A stretch of DNA of 64,000 bases from positions 1,922,001 through 1,986,000 of the forward strand of contig NZ_CP128233.1 in assembly GCF_030344915.1 (NCBI RefSeq). Direction: 5' to 3'. The notes beneath the pieces are model-generated. The model was given only the letters and a program-made list of their open reading frames with translations, had not been told where the DNA came from and searched no databases. Positions 41,038 to 51,200 of this stretch are shown piece after piece (the first letter of the stretch is position 1; the number at the start of each line of letters is the position of its first letter). A program made the translations under genes and the position numbers. The stretch is from Neopusillimonas aromaticivorans (GTDB lineage Bacteria; Pseudomonadota; Gammaproteobacteria; Burkholderiales; Burkholderiaceae_B).

Positions 41038-41195
41038 GGCGGACATTATAGGTGGGGTCGTGGCGTTACACAAAAGCAGTCTGAAAACATGCGAAAGCCC
41101 CAACACCGGGGTGAATGGGGCTGACTTGATGGGCCGGTTTCAGTCGCCTGGGTTAGCGCTGAAAGGCGCTTGTGCGACGAACGGCCTGATCGGCA

Positions 41196-41527
41196 TTACT
41201 CTTCTTCGGCAGGGATCTCTTGCCGTTTGAGCGCATCGTTGGCGTGATCCTGGATTTTTCTTTGTATTTGAGGACCTGGCGATCGATTTTGTCGGCCAGC
41301 AGATCGATGGCCGCATACAGGTTTTCGTCGGAGGCTTCGCAGTGCAGATCTTTGCCGCGCAAGCGCATGGTGACTTCGGCTGTATGTTTGAGACGCTCTA
41401 CAGAGAGCATGACCTGGGTGTCAATGACGTGGTCAAAATGCCGGGCGACCCGAGCCAGTTTTGTTTTGACATATTCATCGATGGCGGGAGTTACTTCGAG
41501 GTGGCGACCGGTAATACTCAGGTTCAT
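41196..41527 (-). CDS. hpf: short ribosome hibernation-promoting factor, one frameshift
   Basis: Short HPF/YfiA-family protein, about 110 residues. MNLSITGRHLEVTPAIDEYV, the RNA-contact region HTAEVTMRLRGKDLHCEASD and NLYAAIDLLADKIDRQVLKY are conserved. One A on the coding strand is missing in the run 41256-41260; repair gives the normal ending (KYKEKIQDHANDALKRQEIP and an acidic EEE tail) with the stop at 41196. It blocks translation by promoting 100S dimers or occupying the decoding centre. In most proteobacteria rpoN sits just upstream; here lptB does. Confidence 0.93.
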
Positions 41528-41698
41528 GTTGAGCTCCTAAAAAAACAACAATGGGTGCAGGGGCACCGTTGAAAGTTACTGCCAGACCTCCGTGGTGGTT
41601 GCTGATGACTCCAGTGTATCGTTTGCAAGGCCGAAATCAAGGGGGTATAACCAGGATTTGTGAAAAATCAAAAATGCCCGATGGTTTTTCGTTGCTGC

Positions 41699-42489
41699 TT
41701 ACATGCGGAAATTCTTGCCCAGGTAGACCTGGCGTACCGCCTCGTTGTCGATGATTTCGTCGGGATGGCCGTCGGTCAGTACCTTGCCCTCGCTGATGAT
41801 GTAGGCCCGGTCACAAATACCCAGAGTTTCACGAACGTTGTGGTCGGTGATCAGGACCCCGATATTGCGTGCCTTCAGGAAGTGCACAATGCGCTGGATT
41901 TCGATGACGGCAATCGGGTCAACGCCGGCGAACGGTTCGTCAAGCAGGATGAAACGAGGGTTGGTGGCCAGGGCGCGGGCGATTTCAACACGGCGACGTT
42001 CGCCGCCCGAGAGTGAAATGGCTGTGTTTTTTCGGATATGCTGGATTTGCAGTTCGTCGAGCAGCAGCTCGAGCTGTTGGGCCAGTGCCTGTTTGCCCAG
42101 GGGCTTGCCTGAATTGTCGAGCTGCAGTTCAAGGACCGCCTGGATATTCTGCTCGACGGTCAGGCGGCGGAACACCGAGGCGTCTTGAGGCAGGTAGGAC
42201 AGCCCTAGCCGGGCGCGTTTGTGCATGGGCATGGCCGTGATGGGCACGCCGTCGATTTCGATACGTCCGGAGTCGGTGGGGACGATGCCGACAATCATGT
42301 AGAAGCTGGTGGTTTTACCCGCGCCATTGGGGCCCAGCAGACCGACGACCTCACCGCTGCCGACCGAGATGGACACGTCGTGCACAACCGTACGTTTACC
42401 GTAGGTTTTTTCAGGCCGGTCGCGATGAGGCTGCCTTTGCTGTCGCTGGTCGCGCGCAGCGGGTTGCGATCGGAGGAGGAAGAAACCAT
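41699..42489 (-). CDS. lptB: LPS export ABC transporter ATPase LptB, one frameshift
   Basis: ATPase that powers extraction of LPS from the inner membrane with LptF/LptG. Walker A GPNGAGKTT, Q-loop region LGLSYLPQDASVFRRLTVEQ, signature LSGGERRRVEIARAL, Walker B FILLDEPFAGVDP and H-loop LITDHNVRETL. One A on the coding strand is missing in the run 42406-42411; repair joins the N-terminus to ATGLKKTYGKRTVV. About 263 residues with a ~20-residue extra N-terminal stretch rich in Ser. It is followed by a 171-base gap before hpf. Confidence 0.95.
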
Positions 42490-42499
42490 GACGACCGCC

Positions 42500-43095
42500 T
42501 TATTGCCTGCTTTGCTGTTTGCAGGCAGCCGCAGCGGCTTCGGCTTTGGCCGCCGGGGTGGCCAGCGAACGCACACGACCGCCACGCGCCGCCGAGTTCG
42601 GCCCGCCAGATGCCTTGTAAACGCTGGTGGCCTGGTAATACTTGACGCGTTCACCGCTGATGGTGTCGAACGGTTTGCCACAGACGAATTTGGTGATGGT
42701 GGCCTGGCCGATCATTTCGATGGTTTCGGCTTTGCCATCGTATTCGGCGCGCAGGCCGCGAGCTTCGATGACTTCAAACTTTTCGGGGTTTTCCTGGCGG
42801 ATGAAGACCAGTTTGCCTTTGTCGGCGGTGGCCGTACCGTACTGGAAGCCATCGGCGTCTTCGCGCGTGACCAGCACATCGGAGTTGAGGGTCATGGGGC
42901 CGCGCGTCATGACGACGTTACCGGTAAAGGTGCTTTCTTTTTACCGTCGTCGTAGTTAAGCGTATCAGACAGAATCAAGGTGTCGGGTTCGTCGGCGGGC
43001 GGTTTGCTGCCACCCGTTTGTGCCAGGGCAGTCAGGTTCAGGCACAGCAGGGTGCAGGCCAGAAGCGAAGGGAGAGGAAGACGTTTTGAGATCAT
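42500..43095 (-). CDS. lptA: LPS transport periplasmic protein LptA, one frameshift
   Basis: Periplasmic bridge protein of the Lpt system, about 198 residues after repair. Signal peptide RLPLPSLLACTLLCLNLTALA, then the OstA-like beta-jellyroll: DTLILSDTLNYDDGKKEST, FTGNVVMTRGPMTLNSDVL, GRAEYDGKAETIEMIG-like strands, and a C-terminal Ala-rich tail. One A on the coding strand is missing in the run 42938-42942. Its start overlaps the lptC stop by 4 bases and it is followed by lptB after 10 bases, the standard order. Confidence 0.93.
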
Positions 43096-43721
43096 GGTAG
43101 TTTTGTAGCAGGCCCGCTGCCGGCAGGGGTGTCGGAGCGTTTACGGGTATCGTCGCCAGAAATCTTGACATCACTGGCGGATAAAACCTCAAGTGTACGA
43201 GAGACGTTGTCGTAGCGCATGCCTTTTCCGTTGATGCGCGATTTGCCGTTGACAACCAGCGCAGGCAGGTCGGTGTAGGCGATGTCTTCGTCGGGTAGCA
43301 AAACAAGTTGCTCGCTGGTGACATCGAGGGCGGGGCGATCGTCGTATGGAACCCGATGCAGCTGTGCGTTGCCGTTCAGGGTGATGCGACCGCCGCCTTC
43401 ATTCATGATGGCTTTGTCGCCGGTTGCGACGGTGACGGGCGAGCCTGCCCGCTGTCCGACCGCCCTGGCGTTGTCGATTTCATAAGAGTCGTCGTCCGGA
43501 TAGTGAACCATGTAGTCGCCTTCAAGACGATTGATGGCTTCACCGTCTGTGTTGGTGCGGATCATGACGAAACGCTCGGACCAGGCATCGGGTTCGTGGG
43601 TGAGACGGCGCGGGTCGTCGAGCACCACCGAGCGCAGCGTGTAATCGGCCGCCCACCAGCTTAGAGCCACCAGCGAAACCAGCAGCAGAAGGGCTACCAG
43701 GGTAGGTACGCGTTCTTTCAT
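43092..43721 (-). CDS. lptC: LPS export protein LptC
   Basis: Bitopic inner-membrane protein of 209 residues: one N-terminal membrane helix (TLVALLLLVSLVALSWWAA) and a periplasmic jellyroll (YTLRSVVLDDPRRLTHEPDA, EGDYMVHYPDDDSYEIDNAR, ITLNGNAQLHRVPYDDRPAL). It receives LPS from LptB2FG and passes it to LptA. Start at 43721 overlaps the kdsC stop by one base (TAATG). A short C-terminal extension is present. The frame is intact. Confidence 0.92.
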   Translation of the reverse strand: MKERVPTLVALLLLVSLVALSWWAADYTLRSVVLDDPRRLTHEPDAWSERFVMIRTNTDGEAINRLEGDYMVHYPDDDSYEIDNARAVGQRAGSPVTVATGDKAIMNEGGGRITLNGNAQLHRVPYDDRPALDVTSEQLVLLPDEDIAYTDLPALVVNGKSRINGKGMRYDNVSRTLEVLSASDVKISGDDTRKRSDTPAGSGPATKLP

Positions 43722-44319
43722 TATTGGGTGACGTCGCCCAGAATGACGGAGTTTGCCAACAAAAAGGGACCTAATCGGCCTTGTGCGGCCAGAATGAGGT
43801 CGCAGCATTCGCGGGCGGCTCCGTGCCCGCCGTTGGTGGATGCGACCCAGTGCACGGCCTGAGCGATATAGGCCGGTGCGTTGGGCACGCTGGCTGAAAA
43901 GCCGACGCGTTGCAAAGCGGCCAGATCCATGATGTCGTCACCCATGAAGCCCACCTGGTCAAGGCTGCAGCCGAGTCCTGATGCCATGGCGCCCAGAGCC
44001 TGCACTTTGTCGCGTACCCCTGCTGAACCAGTTCGATGCCCAGTTCGGCGGCGCGGCGAGCCACGATGGGGCCTTTACGCCCGGTGATGAAGGCGACGGC
44101 GATGCCACTTTCGCGCAGCATGCGCAGGCCGTAGCCGTCGAGCGAATTGAAACGCTTGACCAGTTCACCGTTTTCGCCGTACCAAAGCCCGCCATCGGTC
44201 AGGATGCCATCGATGTCAAAGGCCATGAGCCGTACTTCGCGGGCTCGTTCGATAACCTGAGGATTGACGCGGGCCAGAACAAGGGCCTCGGCCGGGTGAG
44301 GGATGGAAACAGATTTCAT
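43721..44319 (-). CDS. kdsC: 3-deoxy-D-manno-octulosonate 8-phosphate phosphatase, one frameshift
   Basis: HAD phosphatase that releases Kdo from Kdo 8-phosphate. Motif I is MAFDIDGILTDGGLWYGENG, motif II AFITGRKGPIVARRAAELGI, and motif IV GFMGDDIMDLAALQRVGFSA. One G on the coding strand is missing in the run 44017-44020, between VQQG and VRDKVQAL; repair gives about 199 residues. It lies between kdsD and lptC, all on the minus strand, which groups Kdo synthesis with LPS export. Confidence 0.95.
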
Positions 44320-44322
44320 GAA

Positions 44323-45309
44323 TCAGATTACCTTTGCTGCCATAAGGTCGTGCATGTGCAGGGCGCCGATAAGCTGGCCATGCTCATTGACAACCACCAC
44401 CTGGGATAAATGGTTGGTGTCCATCAGTGTGGCTGCCTCGACGGCCAGCTGACTGGCGACGACGTTTTTCGGGTGGTGCGACATGCCGTCGGCCACAGTG
44501 AGCGAGCGGATGTCACCCTTGCGGATGATCAGGCGGCGCAAGTCACCGTCGGTAAAAATGCCGATGGGGTGATTGTCCGGATTGGTGACGATGGTCATGC
44601 CCATGCCCTTGCGTGACATTTCTTCGAGCGCCAGGGGAATAAGCGTGTGCTCGTGTACGACCGGCAGGGCATCGCCCGAGCGCATGACGTCGCGAACATG
44701 GGTGAGCAGGCGTCGGCCCAGCGCGCCGCCAGGATGCGACAGCGCGAAGTCTTCTGCGCCGAACCCGCGAGCCTCAAGGCAGGCGACCGCCAAAGCGTCG
44801 CCCAGCGCCATGGTGACGGTGGTGCTGGCCGTGGGGGCCAGGTTTAGCGGGCAGGCTTCGTGTTCAACGTGGACGTCCAGGTGGATATCTGCGTTGGCCG
44901 CCAGCTCGGAGCGGGGGTGGCCGGTGATGGCGATGATGGGTATGGCCATGCGTTTGCAGACCGACAGCACCGTGACCAGTTCCTGGGCAGCCCCGGAGTA
45001 AGAAATGGCCAGCACGACATCGTGTGGTGTCAGCATGCCCAGGTCGCCATGAATGGCCTCGACCCCATGCATGAAAAATGCCGGCGTGCCGGTAGATGCC
45101 AGTGTTGCCGCGATTTTTCTTCCGATATGACCTGACTTGCCGATACCGGTGACCACGACCTTGCCCCGGCAGGCCAGCATATGACGCACGGCATCATGAA
45201 AAGCGTGGTCGAGGCGCTGCTCAAGCGCCTGCAGCGCACTGGTTTCAGTGCGCAGGGTGCGCCGTGCCGACGCCAGGGTTTCATCGGGTGAAAGCGGGCG
45301 AGAACTCAT
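44323..45309 (-). CDS. kdsD: D-arabinose 5-phosphate isomerase (Kdo pathway)
   Basis: Converts ribulose 5-phosphate to arabinose 5-phosphate, the first Kdo precursor. N-terminal SIS domain (KVVVTGIGKSGHIGRKIAAT, LAISYSGAAQELVTVLSVCK, HPGGALGRRLLTHVRDVM) followed by two CBS domains (about 210-328; ALEEMSRKGMGMTIVTN, DGDLRRLIIRKGD). It has 328 residues, the normal length. It is the first gene of the run kdsD-kdsC-lptC-lptA-lptB and is divergent from apt. The frame is intact. Confidence 0.96.
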   Translation of the reverse strand: MSSRPLSPDETLASARRTLRTETSALQALEQRLDHAFHDAVRHMLACRGKVVVTGIGKSGHIGRKIAATLASTGTPAFFMHGVEAIHGDLGMLTPHDVVLAISYSGAAQELVTVLSVCKRMAIPIIAITGHPRSELAANADIHLDVHVEHEACPLNLAPTASTTVTMALGDALAVACLEARGFGAEDFALSHPGGALGRRLLTHVRDVMRSGDALPVVHEHTLIPLALEEMSRKGMGMTIVTNPDNHPIGIFTDGDLRRLIIRKGDIRSLTVADGMSHHPKNVVASQLAVEAATLMDTNHLSQVVVVNEHGQLIGALHMHDLMAAKVI

Positions 45310-45327
45310 CTTGTCATTTTAAATTAA

Positions 45328-45341
45328 GGTTATAGTTAACC
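45328..45341. promoter_or_regulatory. short palindrome in the kdsD-apt divergent promoter region
   Basis: GGTTA-TAGT-TAACC in an AT-rich 65-base interval between the two divergent genes. It overlaps a TATAGT/TATAAC stretch that could be a -10 element on either strand. Could be an operator; no known consensus was recognised. Confidence 0.3.
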
Positions 45342-45374
45342 CTAAGTCTAACTTCATGTCTTATGGCAACTTAA

Positions 45375-45911
45375 ATGCACACTGACCCAGCAGATTACAT
45401 CCGCAACGCCATCCGCAGCGTGCCCGACTGGCCTAGCCCGGGCGTAACGTTTCGAGACATAACGCCCATATTACAAGATCCCCGATCCTTCCGTGTGCTG
45501 GTTGACCTGTTCGTCTACCGCTATATGCGTCATCGGCTTGATCTGGTGGCGGGTATTGATGCCCGCGGGTTCATTCTGGGCTCGGTGCTGGCCTACGAAC
45601 TGAATCTGGGTTTTGTGCCAGTGCGTAAAAAAGGCAAATTGCCCTATCAGACGCTGGCCGAAGAGTACACCCTTGAGTATGGCAACGCTACGGTCGAAAT
45701 GCACACAGATGCGGTCAAGCCGGGTCAGCGTGTTTTGTTGATTGACGACCTTATCGCGACGGGTGGCACCATGGTCGCGGCGGCCAAGCTGTTGCAGCGT
45801 CTTGGCGCGAATGTGGTCGAGGCTGCCGCCATTATCGACCTGCCTGAGCTGGGCGGGTCGACAACCCTTAAGGAAACTGGTTTGCCCATTTATACGGTCT
45901 GCAGTTTTTAA
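45375..45911 (+). CDS. apt: adenine phosphoribosyltransferase
   Basis: Purine-salvage enzyme making AMP from adenine and PRPP. The PRPP loop RVLLIDDLIATGGTMVAAAK, DARGFILGSVLAYELNLGFV, RKKGKLPYQTLAEEYTLEYG and the N-terminal DWPSPGVTFRDITPIL are characteristic. It has 178 residues, as usual. It is transcribed alone toward the terminator at 45958-46002. The frame is intact. Confidence 0.96.
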   Translation: MHTDPADYIRNAIRSVPDWPSPGVTFRDITPILQDPRSFRVLVDLFVYRYMRHRLDLVAGIDARGFILGSVLAYELNLGFVPVRKKGKLPYQTLAEEYTLEYGNATVEMHTDAVKPGQRVLLIDDLIATGGTMVAAAKLLQRLGANVVEAAAIIDLPELGGSTTLKETGLPIYTVCSF

Positions 45912-45957
45912 ACGGTATCTGTTTCGTCCGCCGAGGGGCGGTTGTCAGGGGCACAGC

Positions 45958-46002
45958 AAAAAAACAAACGGGGGGCAAAAAAGCCTCCCCGTTTGTTTTT
46001 TT
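45958..46002. terminator. bidirectional rho-independent terminator between apt and ilvA
   Basis: Stem AAACAAACGGGG / CCCCGTTTGTTT with inner GGC/GCC pairs and an A-rich loop. Runs of A precede it and seven T follow it, so it can end transcription from both convergent genes. Confidence 0.9.
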
Positions 46003-46049
46003 GCCTGTGATCTGTGTGTTTACCAAGCCCGGGCGCCCCAGGCAGGGTG

Positions 46050-47555
46050 TCAAAGGAACAGCTTGTAGGCCGGGTTTTCAGTTTCGTTCCAGTAAGGGTA
46101 ACCCAGCGAATCAAGAAATTCCTTGAATTTCTTTTTGTCGGCGGGGGCACCTGAAGGCCGACCAGAATGCGCCCGTAATCGTCGCCCTGGTTACGATAAT
46201 GGAACAGGCTGATGTTCCATTCGGGGCTCATGGCGCTTAGAAATTTCATCAGGGCGCCGGGGCGTTCGGGGAATTCGAAGCGAAACAGCATTTCGTGCTC
46301 GGCCAGAGCCGAGCGCCCGCCCACCATGAACCGCAGGTGGGTTTTGGCCATTTCATTGTGCGTCAGGTCAAGGGTTTCAAACCCTTTTTGCGCAAGGCGG
46401 TGGCGATTTTTTCAGGTTCGGCTGCCGAACTGATTTGCACACCGACAAATACATGGGCGCTGGACGCGTCTGAAATGCGATAGTTGAATTCGGTGACGCT
46501 GCGCGACCCGATGGTTTCGCAAAGTTTCAGGAAGCTGCCGCGTTGTTCGGGGATGGTGAGCGCCAGCAGGGCTTCGCGAGCTTCGCCGACATCGGCGCGG
46601 TCGGCCACGAAACGCAGGCGGTCGAAGTTCATGTTGGCGCCGCTGGCAATGGCGATCAGGTTTTTGTTCTTCAGTTTGTGCAGGGCGGCATATCGCTTGG
46701 CACCGGCAATGGCCAGGGCCCCGGATGGTTCCAGTACGCTGCGGGTGTCCTGGAAGACATCTTTAATGGCGCCGCAGATGGCATCGGTATCGACGGTGAT
46801 GAAGTCATCGACGTAGTCGCGTGTGAGGCGGAAGGTTTCCAGGCCGACCTGCTTGACGGCTGTGCCGTCGGAAAACAGACCGACGTCGCTCAGTTCGATG
46901 CGTCGGCCGGCCTTGACGCTGCGGATCATGGCGTTTGAGTCTTCGGTTTGCACACCAATGATTTTGATGTCGGGGCGCAGTTGCTTGATGTAACTGGCGA
47001 CACCGGCAATCAGGCCGCCACCGCCGATCGCGGCAAAAACTGCGTCGATGGGGCCGGGGTGCTGGCGCAGGATTTCCATGCCGATGGTGCCCTGGCCGGC
47101 AATGACGTCCGGATCATCGAATGGGTGTACAAACGTGAGTTTTTCTTTCTTTTCAAGCTCTTTGGCGTGCAGGTAGGCGTCAGAGTAGCTGTTGCCCACC
47201 AGTACGGTTTCGCCGCCCAGGCGTTGTACGGCATTGACCTTGACCAGTGGTGTGGTGGTGGGCATGACGATGACGGCCCGGCACCCCAGCTTTCGGGCCG
47301 ACAGCGCAACCCCTTGGGCGTGATTGCCGGCCGATGCCGCAATGACGCCGCGTTTCAGCTCGGCAGGGCTGAGATTGGCCATTTTGTTGTAGGCCCCGCG
47401 CAGCTTGAAACTGAATACCGCCTGCGTGTCTTCGCGCTTGAGAAAAATGTTGTTGTTGGTACGTGCGGAAATCTGGGGGCGAATTCGAGAGGGGATTCGA
47501 TGGCAACGTCGTAGACTTTGGACGTGAGAATGCGTTTAAGGTAGTCAGTGGACAT
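46050..47555 (-). CDS. ilvA: threonine ammonia-lyase (biosynthetic), three frameshifts
   Basis: Makes 2-oxobutanoate from threonine, first step to isoleucine. The PLP lysine is in AVFSFKLRGAYNKMANLS, the phosphate loop AIGGGGLIAGVASYI follows, and two C-terminal ACT-like regulatory domains (RGSFLKLCETIGSRSVTEFN; GALMKFLSAMSPEWNISLFH) give isoleucine control. Single bases are missing in the runs 47475-47479, 46385-46389 and 46143-46147; repair yields about 502 residues, the length of the biosynthetic enzyme. Start ATG at 47555 (MSTDYLKRIL). Divergent from the YqaA-like gene. Confidence 0.94.
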
Positions 47556-47641
47556 GGTGAGCGAAAAGGCGGAAGACGTGATGCACGTAAACAACAAGAT
47601 TACCACAGCGGATTTGTCCGCTAAAGCTACACTGCCACCCT

Positions 47642-48139
47642 ATGGAAACTTCAATTACCCCGTTGCTGGATAGCCTGTTTCAGGTGTTTGCCCTGCCTCA
47701 GGCCGGGCTTGCCGCCGTATTTCTGGCCAGCCTGATTTCGTCGACGTTATTGCCCATGGGTTCCGAGGCGGTGCTGCTGGCCTATATTGGCCATGTGCCC
47801 GCCATGGTCTGGGTGGCGCTGGCGGTAGCAACGCTGGGTAACACACTGGGGGGCGTCATTACGTTCTGGATGGGGCGTGGCGCAGAAGCCTTGTACGAAC
47901 GTTACGCCACATCCGGCGGGTCTGATCGCTGGACCAGGAACGCCCGCCAATGGGTAGGCCGCTGGGGTGCCCCGGTTTTATTGCTGTCGTGGTTGCCCGT
48001 TATTGGTGATCCATTGTGTGCCGTGGCGGGCTGGTTGCGGTTGCCGTTCTGGCGCTCGGTAATCTACATCGCCATCGGCAAGGCCTTGCGCTATCTGGCG
48101 ATAGCCCTGCCCGCCCTATGGTTTTTTCCGGCAAATTGA
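47642..48139 (+). CDS. yqaA: YqaA-family (DedA-like, VTT domain) membrane protein
   Basis: 165 residues with four or five hydrophobic segments (AGLAAVFLASLISSTLLPMG, MVWVALAVATLGNTLGGVIT, WGAPVLLLSWLPVIGDPLCA, LRYLAIALPALWFFP). The N-x2-G-x5-W motif (GNTLGGVITFWMGRG) and the LSWLPVIGDPLC motif are those of the YqaA branch of SNARE-associated/DedA proteins, which may move lipids or small molecules across the membrane. It stands alone between ilvA and the large flavoprotein gene. The frame is intact. Confidence 0.88.
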   Translation: METSITPLLDSLFQVFALPQAGLAAVFLASLISSTLLPMGSEAVLLAYIGHVPAMVWVALAVATLGNTLGGVITFWMGRGAEALYERYATSGGSDRWTRNARQWVGRWGAPVLLLSWLPVIGDPLCAVAGWLRLPFWRSVIYIAIGKALRYLAIALPALWFFPAN

Positions 48140-48204
48140 GCAGGGCAGCCCCTTGACCGATGCAGTAAACTGAGGGTTAACCATATCTCTTTGAATGCGA
48201 CTTC

Positions 48205-51200
48205 ATGAACGCCCCTCTTGCCAGCCATTTGCTTGCCTCCCAGCCGCCTTCGACCGAAGTACCGCGCTTGCGCGAAATTCCGTACAACTACACGTCATTC
48301 TCTGATCGCGAGATCGTGGCGCGCTTGTTGGGTCCCGAGGCCTGGAACTGGTTGTCTGATTTGCGCACCGAGCGCCGTACCGGCCGGTCGGCACGCATGC
48401 TGTTTGAGGTGCTGGGTGACATCTGGGTTGTTCGTCGCAATCCGTATCTGCAAGACGATCTGCTTGAAAACCCCAAGCGTCTGGCCATGCTTATCGAGGC
48501 CTTGCAGCATCGCCTTTCTGAAATTGACCGTCGTCGCGATTCATCAGACCCCGAGCGCGACAACAAGGTCGTGTTGTTGTTGCAGGCCGCGCGCGGTGCT
48601 GTCAGTGCCTTTGAGCTCGAGTTCGGTCAGACACGAGACCTGCGCAAGCAGGTGCAGCGTCGCCTTTCCAAGGTAACGGCCAAAGACAACATCAAGTTTG
48701 ACGGTTTGTCGCGGGTGTCGCATGTGACCGACGCGACCGACTGGCGTGTCGAGTATCCGTTTGTCGTCCTGACTCCTGACTCTGAAGCCGAAATGGCTGC
48801 GCTGGTGCGCGCTTGTATCGAGCTCGAGCTGACCATTATTCCGCGAGGGAGGGCACAGGCTATACCGGGGGGCCATTCCCCTGACCTGGCGGTCGGTGGT
48901 CATCAATACCGAAAAGCTCGACCAGCTGGGCCCGGTCGAGCTGACTGAACTGCCGGGGGTTGATGGTCCGGTTGCCACGGTCCTGTCAGGAGCAGGTGTG
49001 GTCACCAAACGGGTTACCGAAGCGGCAGAAGCGGCCGGTTATGTTTTCGCGGTTGACCCGACCTCGGCTGAAGCATCGTGTGTCGGTGGTAATGTGGCCA
49101 TGAATGCCGGTGGCAAAAAAGCCGTGTTGTGGGGGACTGCCCTGGATAACCTGGCCTGGTGGCGCATGGTTGACCCTGACGGCAACTGGCTCGAAGTCAC
49201 CCGCATTGGTCACAATATGGGCAAGATTCACGATGTGGTCGAGGCCCGTTTTGAGGTCAAGTGGTTTGACGGCAGTGCTGCGCCCGGTGTGCGGTTGTTG
49301 CGCACAGAAACCCTGGTTATCGAAGGCCGTCGTTTCCGCAAAGAAGGGTTGGGTAAAGACGTTACCGACAAGTTCCTGGCGGGGCTGCCTGGCATCCAGA
49401 AAGAGGGCTGTGATGGCCTGATTACCTCGGCGCGCTGGGTGGTGCATCGCATGCCCAGTCATACCCGTACCGTGTGTCTTGAGTTTTTTGGTCAGGCGCG
49501 CGACGCGATTCCGTCGATTGTCGAAATCAAAGATTATCTCGATGAGCAAAGCCGCAACAAGGGCGCCATTCTGGCCGGGCTCGAGCACCTTGACGAGCGC
49601 TATCTGCGTGCGGTCGGCTACGCCACCAAAAGCAAGCGTGGCAGTTTGCCGAAAATGGTGCTTATCGGCGATATTGTGGGTGATGATGCCGATGCCGTTG
49701 CTACGGCAGCCAGCGAAGTCGTGCGCTTGTCCAATACGCGGCACGGTGAGGGTTTTGTTGCGGTCAGCGCCGAGGCGCGTAAAAAGTTCTGGCTCGATCG
49801 CTCCCGCACGGCAGCCATTGCCCGTCATACCAACGCCTTCAAGATCAACGAAGACGTGGTGATTCCCCTCAATCGCATGGGTGAATACACCGATGCTATC
49901 GAGCGTATCAATATCGAACTGTCCACGCGCAACAAGTTGCGCTTGCTGGATGCCCTCGAGGTATTTTTGGGCAGTGGCGACTTGCCGGTGGGCAAAGCCG
50001 AAGACGCTGACGACGCCCGGCAAACCCGGGCCGAAATTCTGGCCGAGCGTACGCGCGACGCCATCGATACGCTGCGCGATGCGCGCAAACGCTGGACCTG
50101 GTTGCTGGAAAACCTCGATCTTCCGCTGTCACAGGCCTTGACCGTCTTGTCGTCTATCGGTTTGCAGGGGTGGCGGATACCCTGGCAGAGCGTCTGGTGC
50201 AGCAGCCCGATGCCCGCGTATTCGATGTCGTGCAAGACCACACCATTCGCATTTCCTGGAAAACCGAAGTCCGGGCGCTGTTCGAGCGCTACTTTGCGGG
50301 GGCGGCCTGTGCTGCGGTGCTGGCCGAAATTCAGGCCATTCACGACCGTGTCCTTAAAGGGCGGGTATTCGTGGCGCTGCACATGCATGCGGGTGATGGC
50401 AATGTTCATACCAACATCCCCGTCAACTCCGACAATTACGACATGCTGCGCGAAGCCAATGAGGCCGTGGTGCGGATCATGCAAATTGCCCGCGACCTTG
50501 ACGGCGTGATCTCGGGCGAGCACGGCATTGGCCTGACCAAGTTTGAATTCCTCACACAAGACGAGCTTCAGCCGTTCCAGGACTACAAGCGTCGTATTGA
50601 CCCCAAGGGCCACTTCAATGCGGGCAAACTGATGCCCGGTGCCGACTTGCGGCATGCCTGGACGCCCAGTTTCAACCTGATGGGCCACGAGTCGCTCATC
50701 ATGCAGCAAAGCGAAATCGGCGCCATCTCGACAGCCATCAAAGATTGCCTGCGCTGCGGCAAGTGCAAGCCGGTGTGCTCAACCCATGTGCCGCGTGCCA
50801 ATTTGCTGTATTCGCCGCGCAACAAGATTCTGGCCACATCGTTGCTGATCGAAGCGTTTTTGTACGAAGAACAGACCCGTCGTGGCATCAGCCTGCACCA
50901 TTGGTCAGAGTTTGAAGACGTGGCTGATCATTGCACGGTGTGCCACAAGTGCTACAACCCCTGTCCGGTCGACATCGACTTTGGCGATGTGTCCATGGAA
51001 ATGCGCGCGTTGCTGCGTCGCATGGGCAAAAAGTCGTTCAATCCGGGAACGGCGGCTGCCATGTTCTTCCTGAATGCCAAAGATCCGCGCGTCATCAAGG
51101 CCACGCGTACGGCCATGGTTGACCTGGGCTACAAAGCGCAGCGGTTTGCGCACGATCTGCTGTCGGCGCCCGCGCGCAAGCAAGTTGAGCAGCCGCCGGC

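Noticed and set aside
48986..50023. 345-codon open frame on the minus strand
   Set aside because: Antisense to the FAD-oxidase domain, which has clear conserved motifs on the plus strand. Same for the 335-codon frame at 50905-51912.
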